Source: Schistocephalus solidus (Eukaryota; Platyhelminthes; Cestoda; Diphyllobothriidea; Diphyllobothriidae). From it: DNA of 64,000 bases. This document shows, one piece after another, positions 9,086 to 19,489 of this stretch (the first letter of the stretch is position 1; each line of letters starts with the position of its first letter). The position numbers and the translations under genes were made by a program. The DNA is taken from the NCBI GenBank assembly GCA_017591395.1, contig WEDG01001338.1, forward strand, positions 155,450 to 219,449, read 5' to 3'. The notes under the pieces are model-generated. The model was not told where the DNA came from and did no database searches. It saw only the letters and a list, made by a program, of their open reading frames with translations.

Positions 9086-11787
9086 AAAACTTTTTCAAAG
9101 CCATCAAGGCCATCTACGGCCCGTGTATCAAGGGGTCCGCACCGCCGCTCAGCTCTGAGGGCACAACACTGCTGACAGAGAAATCGCAAATTCTGAAGCG
9201 CTGGGCCGAGCACTTCAGAAGTGTCCTTAATTGCTCATCAGCCATCTCCGATGCTGCCATTGACCGGCTCCCTCAAGTGGACACGAACAATGACCTGGAT
9301 CTGCCGCCTTCCCTACCAGAAACCATCCGGGCCGTGCAGCAGATTTCCAGCGGTAAAGCACCGGGATCCGACGCAATCCCACCGGAAGTCTACAAGCACG
9401 GTGGGCCCCGGCTGATGGCAGAACTCACAACACTCTTCCAGGAGATGTGGCGCCAAGGACAAGTTCCTCAGGATTTCAAAGACGCGACCATCGTCCATCT
9501 CTACAAACGGAAGGGGAACCGGCAACTCTGTGATAATCACAGAGGCATCTCGTTGCTCAACATCGCCGGGAAGATCTTCGCCCGTATCCTTCTCAATCGT
9601 CTTAACGGTCATCTAGAGCAGGGCCTGCTCCCCGGAAAGCCAATGTGGCTTCCGCCGACACCGCGGAACAACCGATATGATCTTTGCCGCCCGCCAGCTA
9701 CAAGAGAAGTGTCAGGAGATGCGAACTCACCTATACACTACCTTCGTGGATCTAACGAAAGCCTTTTGACACGGTGAATCGTGACGGACTGTGGAAAGTC
9801 ATGCAGAAATTTGGTTGTCCTGAGCGGTTCACGCACATGGTGCGTCAGCTTCATGACGGGATGACGGCGCGCGTCACTGACAACGGTACGGTTTCCGAAG
9901 CATTCGCAGTGACCAACGGAGTGAAGCAGGGCTGCGTACTGGCCCCCACCCTCTTCAGTCTCATGTTCTCGGCTATGCTGATGGACGCCTACCGTGATGA
10001 GCAGCCTGGTATCCGCATCGCCTACAGAACTGACGGGCACCTTCTCAACAGTCGGCGTATGCAGGCTCCAACGCGCGTGTCTACGACTACAGTCCATGAC
10101 TTGCTCTTCGCGGACGACTGCGCCCCTTAACACCGTGACGGAGGAGGACATGCAAAGGAGCATGGACCTCTTCGCCGAAGGCTGCGCCGATTTTGGATTA
10201 ACAATCAGTACAGCCAAAACGGTTGTCATGCACCAGCCGCCACCCAGCGCGGAATACAATGCTCCTCGAATCAATGTCAACGGTGCTCAACTCAAAAACG
10301 TGGAAACCTTCGCTTATCTAGGAAGCACGATGTCGCGCAACACGAGAATCGATGACGAGGTTGCCCAACGGATCTCCAAAGCTAGTCAGGCCTTCGGCCG
10401 GCTGCAGGCCTCCGTGTGGAATCGCCACGGTATTCACCTGAACACCAAACTGAAGATGTACAAGGCCGTCGTCTTGTCGACACTCCTTTACGGAGCGGAA
10501 ACCTGGACCGTCTACTCGAACCAAGCCAGGAAGCTGAATCACTTTCATCTCAGCTGCCTCCGCAGAATACTGAAGCTGAGATGGCAAGACAGGATCCCGG
10601 ACACGGAAGTCCTGGAGCGGACCGGAATCCTCAGCATCCATGCCATGCTGAGGCAAGTGCAACTGCGATGGAGCGGCCACCTGGTAAGAATGGACGACGA
10701 GCGACTACCCAAACGACTTTTCTACGGAGATGTCGCTACGGGTTCTCGCCGGCAGGGAGGTCAAAAACGACGCTACAAGGACACTTTGAAGAAATCGCTG
10801 AAGCAACTGCAAATCAACTCGGCGACCTGGGAGGACCTCGCCCAGGATAGACCGGCATGGAGAAGATCAGTGAAGACTGGTTCAGCAATCTATGAGGCCA
10901 ACCGGATCGCCGCCGCCAAGGCCAAAAGAGCGGCACGAAAGTCACCAGCGCCCCGGACCAACACCGCCAATGCCCAGGCCCTGCCAACATGCCCGCGCTG
11001 TCAACGCATCTTCCGCGCGCGAATCGGCCTGGTTGGACATCTTCGGACGCAATGCACCAACAATCCGACAATTCCAATTTCTACGTCAAATTCTGCCAAC
11101 CCTCCTTCTGACTCCCCCACCCTCACTCCTGACATCAATTCCATTACTCCCACCATCATAGAGACCACATCCATCTACTCATCGCCTGTTACCCCCACCA
11201 CCGCAACCACCACCGCCTTCACTACCACCACCACCACCATCAGCGATGGGGAATCTCTCCTAAGCTGTACTCAATGCGACCGCACATTCACCTCACGCAT
11301 CGGCCTGGTCGGTCACTTGCGAATCCATCGTACAGAGACCGGTGAGCCAGTGCCTGGAGCACCATCACACAGCAGAGATCGTCGCCTCCACTGCCCTCAC
11401 TGTACTCGCGCATTCACTCATCGCATGGGCCTATTCGGTCACATGCGCATCCATGACAGCGGAATTCACCACAATGCCGACAACACCGATACACCATGCA
11501 CACCCTCCGCTCCTGCCATTCTTAGCGCCCCTGCCACCCCCACTACCATGAATGACATCGCCCCAGCCTCTACCGATTTCTCCTGCCCACACTGCGCCCG
11601 CAACTTCAACTCACGCATCGGCCTGGTCGGTCACCTGCGAATCCATCGCACGGAGGCTGGTGAACCAGTGCCTGGGGCTCCGACATACAGTCGACGCGCC
11701 CGCCTTCACTGCCCTCACTGCTCCCGCACATTTACACACCGCATGGGCCTCTTAGGACACATGCGCCTCCACGACAACCTCCGGTAA
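9082..11787 (+). pseudogene. Zf-LINE copy I: reverse transcriptase and C2H2 array, frameshifted
   Basis: The RT is readable in three pieces. 9082-9630 covers [18 protein letters not shown] and the finger region ([20 protein letters not shown]). 9774-10124 covers NGVKQGC and the catalytic LLFADDC. 10128-11787 covers TISTAKTVV, the thumb-like [11 protein letters not shown], and [21 protein letters not shown]. Single-base insertions near 9630, 9768 and 10124 break the frame. The C-terminus has five zinc-finger units: one CCHC-like (CPRC...HLRTQC) and four C2H2 (C-x2-C-x12-H-x3-H). The ORF ends DNLR at 11787. It resembles APE-type LINEs of flatworms. Confidence 0.92.
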
Positions 11788-11874
11788 ACCACCGGAGGCT
11801 AAGCTACATCAGCACACACTACCTACACCAATACATCGACAACACCCTCACAATCACCATTTACCAGAGTATAT

Positions 11875-11895
11875 CACGGTTTCCTAGAAACCGTG
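11875..11895 (+). other. Conserved 9-bp stem hairpin in Zf-LINE 3' region
   Basis: Identical in sequence and position to the hairpin of copy A: CACGGTTTC CTA GAAACCGTG. Confidence 0.85.
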
Positions 11896-12667
11896 GCTGG
11901 GAAGTCTGCCAATCTGACGCTTCCACCAGACCACGCCGTCGGCTCAGTGTATGTGCTGTGTGTGTCGAGTGGCTGACCAGTGGACTGGGGAGTCAGACGG
12001 CGATGGCTGCTCCATATCCCCTGAGTAAGTGAATCCTGGTGTGTGCGTTATGGGGGCCAGGTCGTGCTGTGGCGCGCGAAGACGGGTACGCCGATCCGTC
12101 AGCCAATGCGCCCACTCCCACATCAGGCAACTGACCGGCTCGGACAGTAGTCTGACTGTGGGGGTGGGGGAGAGAGTGAGGTCGACAGCTCAGTGCATAT
12201 TCCTCACTATAAACAATCTGACGCGCTTGAAACTATCACGGTGCGCTAAAAGCCGTGGCTTGGAAGGTTGCCAACTGACGGGATAACTCGGACCGCGTGG
12301 TCAGCCCAATGTGTGTTTTGTGTGGAGTGGCTGACTGGCGGACTGAGAGTCAGGTTGCAATGGCTCCTTCTTAATGTGGCCTTTATGGCACTCCCACTCC
12401 GTGGGATCCGAGCCAGGTGTGGTGGCACGCCCAGGGGCGGCTCCGGCCGTGCCAGCAACCTGCGCCCTCTCCCATCTCCGGTCTTTTTGACTCTGTCTTG
12501 ACACCGGGCTCAGGTGGGGAGGAGGAGAGAGTGCGGTAGCTGCAGCGCAAGGCTACTATCACTTAAAACTAATTCACGCGCAAGTCACCGTCCCTGCACC
12601 ACCTGGTGTGGAGCATACGGTGGACCTCGTCGAAATCGACGGTCGAACTGTCGTCGTGTGTGGTAGT

Positions 12668-12710
12668 TGGGCGCTCATCGATCGGTTACAGGACTCACTC
12701 GACCCGTTGT
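12668..12710 (+). repeat. SINE 3'-end fragment
   Basis: 'gcgctcatcgatcggttac...' matches the end module seen in tRNA-type SINE units at 38052-38114 and 34638-34700. Confidence 0.5.
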
Positions 12711-12797
12711 ATATATGTATTAAAATACAGGCATCCCAACATATTCAATAAGAAAAGGCGAAATTCTTTGGGAAAATAGAAACTTTAATGCGTAAGT

Positions 12798-12828
12798 TTT
12801 CGAGACTGGTCCCCCAGCTCGTCGTCAG
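12798..12828 (-). ncRNA. Hammerhead-like motif, second copy
   Basis: The minus strand has CTGACGA, one extra base, a stem GAGCTGG/CCAG(T)CTC with loop GGGA, then GAAA. The stem differs from that at 2953-2983 but pairs equally well, so pairing appears conserved through compensatory change. The flanks ('tctattttcc' after the motif) are related. The cleavage triplet is unclear. Confidence 0.38.
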
Positions 12829-12839
12829 ACTACGAGGTG

Positions 12840-13430
12840 TGTACAGGTACAATTAATTAACCGTGTTTAACAAAGGATTCTACCGTTGAGCGAAATCTGA
12901 ACTCTTGCTTTCTCGTTCAGAAATTCCCAGCCCCGACATCCCGCCACAGAGGTTTGCAGGTATGCTGTGTGTGTGTAAAAAGAAGCTTCACAATTTTTCT
13001 CCCACATAGGCTTGCGAATAGATCGCTTTCCCGCATACCGTTTTCTGTGTACCACAAAGAGGATATTACCTCCTGTTTACGGTTTTGCCGACAATAGTTT
13101 AACAGGCTACGATAGTTTCTAAAACATTCGATATCGAGTTGATGTATTCGTATCACATGTCAAGATAAAGACATTGTGCGTTCTTATTGGTCAGCCGTTT
13201 TTTTACCTTCGTCCTGATTGGCTGACCGGTTTCGTTTTGCTGCGCGCTCAGCCTCGCAAATAGCGTTGCCTGATGAGTAAAGTTACGCCTTTTCTCTGTA
13301 GGTTTGTGTGAAGGATTGCGCGAAGAGAAAGGGGTTGTTGACAAAAATCAACGAAAGAATACTATTTTGACAGATTCAGGTTACGCGAAGTAAGAAGAAG
13401 AAATATTAAAAGTAACAGATTACGGCTCAC
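12840..13430. other. DHRS12 intron, probably Penelope-flank debris
   Basis: The part next to the hammerhead-like motif may belong to a Penelope-like flank. A short minus-strand open frame (13055-12867) has no recognisable domain. The rest shows nothing I can name. Confidence 0.3.
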
Positions 13431-13565
13431 ATCGGGCGATTTCTTCAGTAACGGAAGGAGTGATGTTGTCATAACGAAAGTGCCCAGAGTGTTGGTGGCA
13501 AAGTTGACCTCCAAACCGTCGGCGTTTAAGTTCCGCTCGTTGACCATACATCCTGCGTTATTGAT
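13431..13565 (-). CDS. DHRS12: DHRS12-like dehydrogenase, NNAG exon
   Basis: A 45-codon exon is bounded by CTTCGCAG and GAT|GTGAGC, phase 0 at both ends. It encodes INNAGCMVNERN, ADGLEVNFATNTLGTF and ends LLKKSPD, joining directly to PRVIVVSSGG of the next exon. NNAG is the SDR motif that stabilises the central beta-sheet, and the Asn in NTLG is a further conserved active-site residue. The match to DHRS12 continues across the junction without gap. Confidence 0.93.
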
Positions 13566-13699
13566 CTGCGAAGGCAGTTATAAGGTGGAGATTTAAAAAA
13601 AGGCGGGATAAGTAAGTCAGGTCGGTGGTTGACTAGCAATCAACGGTCCAATGGGTATCAACAGTAGCTGGCCCATCTCCTGAAATGTTAACTGAAATT

Positions 13700-14503
13700 C
13701 TGAAATGTTTACTGCCTACTTACGAAGGGGTTGTAATATCAGGCAAAATAATCTCAAGATATTTCAGTCACATCGGGATGCCGGCTTTTGTATGATATTC
13801 TTTTCGGTCACCGGCAAAAAAACACGCTCGGTAAAAGGGGACGAGTTAAGTAGTATGCATTTTTCCAATTGAGTTTTGATGCCCTTAAAAATTCAAATAT
13901 GTGTGAGGAAAATATTTTTCTGGCGTTAATTTGTCTTCCCAAAATTTTATACTTAAGAAGGACATCTTTCGGTTTTAATCATGCAATTTTCAAGACCATG
14001 TTATATCCAATCATAAAGCGTCATGTCCCTCCTTTTATTAATGCAGCCTATCAAGTATACAACATGGTATACATAGCCTGCAAAATATTATGATACCTAA
14101 AAAACGTCTTATTTATAGCATAATGAAATATAAGATTTTTATTACGCAGAAAGAATGCGGCGTATAGCTTGGGTAACCTATGCTCGGGTGCAACTGCAGG
14201 TCGGGTCTAAAATTATTCGTGAAATGGAAACGTTTTTAAACCGAAAGATACTCTTTCGTCAATTATATGCTCTAAAAGTTGTAATTTGCTACCAAATGGG
14301 TACAAAAAGAATAAATTGTTCATGTTTTCTCGGATGGTGCACCACCTGGAGGTATGCCTTGCAAATAAAGGCTAATAATTCAGAAATAGCCATTGCAGTC
14401 TGCCTTGTCTTGACAAGCAATGCCCATACATAAAAATATATGAGTGTAGAAAATCAATAGGAAAAGTTCGTACTGCCTAAGTAGCCATTTTTTACACTGT
14501 TAT
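13700..14503. mobile_element. Foldback (long inverted-repeat) element, copy 2
   Basis: The left arm (from about 13705: 'tcaagatatttcagtcacatcgggatgccggc', then 'gcccttaaaaattcaaatatgtg') and the right arm, read in reverse complement (to about 14503), match the arms of the element at 58.5-59.3 kb. The right arm is interrupted by a SINE body fragment at 14320-14420. No transposase is encoded. It could be a non-autonomous DNA transposon. Confidence 0.6.
14320..14420 (+). repeat. SINE body fragment within foldback element
   Basis: 'aaaggctaataattcagaaatagccattgcagtctgccttgtctt' matches the body of the tRNA-type SINE family. The head is missing. Confidence 0.6.
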
Positions 14504-15150
14504 TTTTGCAGACTGCCCGAAAAAAATTAAAAATCCATCTTGGGAGTGTGCTTCACGATCATCAATACTACAACGCTATGCAAGCAACACGAATGTAAGC
14601 GAAGATGCGCATCACAGTTTCTTTTTGAAAAGATTATTAAGGTACGATCACTGGGATGGAAATTTAACTGGCCTGAGCTTTCAAACTTGAACGGGAGTTC
14701 AGCATCAGAGAGTGTCGGAGTGCAACAGCGTATGGAGATTTATGCAGTGGGAGTGGGAAGAGGGAGAGGGGGGAACAAGTCCGCGACCGGGTCTGGTCTG
14801 CGTTACCTGACTCGCCAGGGTACCACGGCGTGGTGGCGGCGTTCGCCCTTCGTGGCCTGCATGGGCTGTAGGGCGTGTTAACACAGGGGTAACTCAATTT
14901 GTCTATTGATGGGGTTGGTGTCTGACATCAACGCCTACAGTAGTTCCCGTTTCACCCTGTTTCCGGCACGCGCCAGTATCCGAGTACTCACGAAGTTGAA
15001 CCCATGGCCTTCGTCTAGCGTTTAGGTGCCGACTTTATACAATGGATCGCCTCTCCGAACGGCCCTTTTGTGCTAGAGTATTCGCGAGCTGAGGTGTTGT
15101 TCTGTTTTGCCCGTATAACAGCGAGGACAATCATGGCACGGTATTTGGTA
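14504..15150. other. DHRS12 intron, nothing recognised
   Basis: A moderately GC-rich segment (14690-14890) has no identifiable coding or repeat signature. Confidence 0.3.
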
Positions 15151-15154
15151 TATC

Positions 15155-15775
15155 TGGTGTGTGCGTTATGGGGGCCAGGTCGTGCTGTGGCGCGCGAAGA
15201 CGGGTAGGCCGATCTGTCAGCCAATGCGCCCACTCCCACATCAGGCAACTGACCAGCTCGGACAGTGGTCTGATTGTGGGGGTGGGGGGAGAGAGTGAGG
15301 TCGAGAGCTCAGCGTATTTTCCTCACTATAAACAATCTGACGCGCTTGAAACTATCACGGTGCGCTAAAAGCCGTGGCTTGGAAGGTTGCCAACTGACGG
15401 GATAACTCGGACCGCGTGGTCAGCCCAATGTGTGTTTTGTATGGAGTGGCTGACTGGCGGACTGCGAGTCAGGCTGCAATGGCTCCTTCTTACTGTGGCC
15501 TTTATGGCACTCCCAATCCGTGAGATCCGAGCCAGGTGTGGTGGTACACCCAGGGGCGGCTCCGGACGCGCTAACCACCTGCGCCCTCCCCCATCTCCGG
15601 TCTTCTTGACTCTGTCATAACACCGGGTTCAGGTGGGGGAGGAGGAGAGAGTGCGGTAGCTGCAGCGCAAGGCTTCTATCACTTAAAACTAATTCACGCG
15701 CAAGTCACCGTCCCTGCACCACCTGGCGTGGAGCATACGGTGGACATCGTCGAAATCGACGGTCGAACTATCGTA
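15155..15775 (+). mobile_element. Zf-LINE 3' tail, 5'-truncated copy B
   Basis: This begins at 'ggtgtgtgcgttatgggggccaggtcg' within the 3' region and runs to 'ggtcgaactatcgt', the constant 3' end. It contains no coding sequence and lies inside the DHRS12 intron. Confidence 0.9.
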
Positions 15776-17281
15776 TATATGCACAGCCCCTATGACCAAA
15801 TCAGGCTGCACACAAAAATAAATCAGTGGACGGAAGACCCGACATCTCAAATTATTTCATCGTAACTGTTAGCATCAGTGCTAATTTGACGGGTTCCAGG
15901 GTGGACGAAATCACTGAGAAGGGCGGCTCATGACCTGCGGCAAGTGGTTGAACCCATAGCGTCCGTTGTCCGATCGGCGTCCATTCCCGAATATACTCGG
16001 GTATAAAATTCCCTTCCAATCGGATCTAACCACGTCTGTACACTCTCTTATAATTTGGTTTCTCTGGTGGGTGGGAGCAGTTAGCAGAGTATGATCGCCG
16101 TGTTCGAAACAGGTTCGACAAATCAAAGATGAAGGCTGGGAATGAGGGGCGGAGTCAGGGTGGAAGAAGTTCACCATGAAACAAGGTATTTCGTACTATT
16201 GTCAATATATCACTGTGACAACCCCTACTCAGGCGGCCTTTACAAACAAAAACAGCCCAAGCGCATCCATGGTGATGAATTTTCAACGGCGAAAATATAC
16301 AGGAACGAATCTGGAAAGAATAGCGCCAGTTTATGGTTAGATTGGGTAGTTACCAGTCTCTCCACTCTATAAATCTTCTCCGCGGTGGTGAGACTAAGGA
16401 TTATTTAGGTGAGGAGAATAAAAGGGCGAAAATCAGTAAAGCGAACAACACGAGAGTGTAGAGTTGCACTTCCGTGATGCCTTTGTTTAAGTTTACCCAT
16501 GTGGACGCAAGAGAATGCCCGGAGCATATGAAGTGCGAAAAAATCTGAACTACGACGGTATCCATATTCTTAATTCGCATACAAATTGCATGAAATATGC
16601 TCAAGCAATTGATTCATTTTTGTCAACGACCATCGTCAAACTGATACATCCGAATACGTCATACCTTCCATTTCCATAACTGGAAAGATTGCATAGGCCA
16701 TAAATCCCCCGAGATGATAATAATAAGTTAATAAAAGCCCTGCCCGCATAGACCGCAGGTTAACTAACCTGGAAGCGTTTCTGTCCAAAATGGCTTCGCC
16801 GGTGCGTTCAAGCGCTAAGGTCACTAGCATGATTAGAGGTTAATAAAAGGAACACTCTGAACGTGGGATGATGGTAACTCGCTGGATAGCGTGCCGACAC
16901 AAAATCTTTGGCCGTAAGGTCGCTGGTATGACCATAATTAAGTATGAACTTACCGCGAAAGATTATGATAACACTAGTCAACGGGAAGTACCGGTAGGAA
17001 TGGCAATAAAAACATATGATGCCTGCAGTTGAAATGTAAGCATACATGTGCTCTGACGCAAAACTGCAAAGCCTGTAACCTAATATATTCATCGTACTGA
17101 AGCAAAGTAAGTAGACACCAAAACTTTAAAGCAGTGGTAGCAATAAGCTGGTCCCATCTTCTATCTGGGTCCCAGGTATAACGCGCGAGATACGAAGGGC
17201 ACCGTAAGTTAAGGCAAGGCACAAGCAAAATACTCTACTCTCTTCCCTTTTCTCCATATTTAAAAGGCATAAATGACTTAC
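15776..17281. other. DHRS12 intron, AT-rich, nothing recognised
   Basis: Short open frames on both strands show no domains. No SINE or LINE segment was recognised. Confidence 0.35.
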
Positions 17282-17377
17282 GAGACTGTCCAAAGATGGA
17301 TGAGAGCTTGCAAACTCGGAACAAAACTTTGACACTTCCCTTGGCTGAGAAAGGTCCACAATGTGAACGTGAACATT
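17282..17377 (-). CDS. DHRS12: DHRS12-like dehydrogenase, 32-codon exon
   Basis: The exon lies between TTCTCTAG and CTC|GTAAGT, phase 0 at both ends. It encodes NVHVHIVDLSQPREVSKFC and ends SSHPSLDSL. It joins ETANQ of the preceding exon to INNAGCM of the next, reproducing the DHRS12 order 'NQ...HIVDLSDP...L-INNAG'. The Asp-Leu pair is the SDR adenine-binding position. Confidence 0.92.
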
Positions 17378-17602
17378 CTAGAGAAGAGAGATAGCTCAAA
17401 TTAACATATAAAAAGGCAAAAAGAACATGTGCAATGGCATCCAAAAAATAATGTTTATTTTTCAGTGGTTAAAATCACAGAAGGTTATACAGACGATGAA
17501 GATGAGTTTCATTTAAAATTGCACAATTTTGTGCAGATTGCATTTAACTTAACTTACTGTTTTTATTTATATTAAGTAGTATCAAATGATGTGTCATGCT
17601 AC

Positions 17603-17822
17603 CTGGTTTGCAGTCTCATCGATGACGCTTTTGCGGGCTGCCTCGGCGCGCTCCGGATTCCGGCAGACCATGTGCACTTCGGCGTGCTTTCGGGCTAGTT
17701 CCTTTGCACAGCAAAGCCCAATACCGGAGTTTGCTCCGGTCACAATAACTCTTTTGCCTTGCAAGTCAACATTCTTTAGCTCATCTGGATTGAATGCATG
17801 TGCGGCTCTCTCGTAACCGGCC
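17603..17822 (-). CDS. DHRS12: DHRS12-like dehydrogenase, cofactor-binding exon
   Basis: The exon starts after CCTTTCCAG and ends CAG|GTAGCA. After a split first codon it encodes AGYERAAHAFNPDELKNVD, then GKRVIVTGANSGIG (the TGxxxGIG dinucleotide-binding loop) and VHMVCRNPERAEAARK. The GYE...AFNPDEL segment matches the DHRS12-specific N-terminal extension before the Rossmann fold, separating this from other SDRs. One more upstream exon carrying the start codon is expected (the splice phase needs two bases); I could not locate it between 17.8 and 26 kb. Confidence 0.94.
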
Positions 17823-18587
17823 CTGGAAAGGGAAGCAAGCAGCTGAAGGCACCGAAAATCCTAGAAAGATGTGCACTAACTTTAACCTACCTTATTTGGA
17901 CAATGAAACTGCATTTTGCCTGGTAAATGAAAGGTAATTAAGAGTGAAGATGGGGGGAGCAGGTTATCAAGGTTAAGATTCCATTTAACTGAGAGTGTCA
18001 TAGAGGCCACGTTCGAAAGAATTAATATCCCGAGGTTTCATAAGTGCATGGGACGACATGACCTTTTTCTATACCGAGGCCCAGATGTTTTATCAGCCAT
18101 CTAGTATTTACGTATGAAACGAATGCAATACTACCAAACTCGATCTACAGTATTCTGCAACTTTGGGATCTCAACCCAAATGGTGTGAGCACAGATGCTG
18201 AACAATCAAACTTAATATCTCTAATTCTTAACACACACTTATCTGCTTCATAATTTTGTTTTTGCACGCATATTAACACTTATTTAAGACAAGCTGTATT
18301 TGTTGGAAGCTTAACTATGAAGGTCAACAATAGGAGCATTTTTGAAAAATGTGTTCTGCTAATTCAGAACACAGCAGAAATGCAATCGACCTTGAGCAAC
18401 GGAAAAATGGACCATGCTAAGTAAGTGCGAAACGCAGAAGAGCTGCCGCTCATAGACCCTTCTGCAGAAGACTGTGACTAAACACTTTTTTTAAAGGGAC
18501 TGGGTCTAATACTGCCAAAGAAGACGAGCGCAACCTTTTAGCGTGCAGATCAGTGCTCTATCTACTTCACTTTCCTTTCTACAAACG
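17823..18587. other. DHRS12 upstream intron, AT-rich
   Basis: No exon for the DHRS12 N-terminus and no repeat was recognised here. Confidence 0.35.
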
Positions 18588-19489
18588 ACAGTTCACCGTC
18601 GATTCCAATGAGGTCCACCATGTGCTCTACAGCAGAGTGGTTCAGGGACCGTGACTTACGCTTGGAGCAGTTTTAAGTAATATTAGACTTGCATAGCATC
18701 TAAAGCACTCGCGCATTCTTCACTCACTTGTGCTTGGTGGCAAGATAGAGTCAAGAGGACCGGAGGCGGAAGAGGGCGCAGGTGGCTGGAGCGGCCGGAG
18801 CCGCCCCTGATGTGCTACCACACCTAGTTCGCATGCCACGGAGTGGGAGTGCCATAAAGGCCACATTAAGAAGGAGCCATTGCAGCCTGACTCTCAGTCC
18901 ACGCGGTCATCCACTCCACACAAAAAACACACTGGGCAAACCACGCGGTTTGAGTTATCCCGTCCGTTGGCAACCTTCCAAGCTACGAGTTTTAGTGCAC
19001 CGTGATTGTCTAAGCGCGCCAGATTGTTTACAGTGAGGAAGATGCGCTGATACATCGACCTCTCTCACTCCCCCATCCCCACAATCAAACCACCGTCCGA
19101 GCCGGTCAGTTATCTGATGCGGGAGTGGGCGCAGCTGCTGATGTCCTCATCGACGCGTACTACGTACACAACCTGCATCCCAAACACAAGCATCCGGATT
19201 ACACACAACAGAGTTGAACGACTCACAGCTCACATGTGCAAGTGGCAGAGGTCACGTTAAGAAGGAGCCATCGCAGCGTGACGCTCAGTCACTCCGCACA
19301 ACATACATTGGACTGACTGCAAGATCTGTGTAATCATCAGTCGGTAATCTTCTAACCCAAGGCACTTATCGCTCGGCGATATTCTCAAGCTCAGATCATA
19401 CATGCAACAGAGGAGCCACATGGAGAAGGAGCCGAAGATCATAATTGCCTCTCAAACAGTTATGCAGAATGAAAACAGGTTTTTTTGGT

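Larger units (their letters stand above)
7262..12655 (+). mobile_element. Zf-LINE copy I, near full-length non-LTR retrotransposon
   Basis: This is the most complete copy. It has a GC-rich 5' leader (about 7270-7724), a single long ORF encoding APE endonuclease, linker, reverse transcriptase and C2H2 fingers (7725-11787, interrupted by frameshifts), and a 3' region (11788-12655) ending 'gtcgaactgtcgtcgtgtgtgg'. No poly(A) tail is present; copies end in short microsatellite-like sequence. 5'-truncated relatives share the same 3' end, as expected for target-primed reverse transcription. Confidence 0.93.

Noticed and set aside
10416..10850. 144-codon frame overlapping the RT C-terminus (also at 4126, 23273 and 61450)
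   Set aside because: It is an alternative frame of the well-supported RT reading frame. It recurs only because the copies are homologous.
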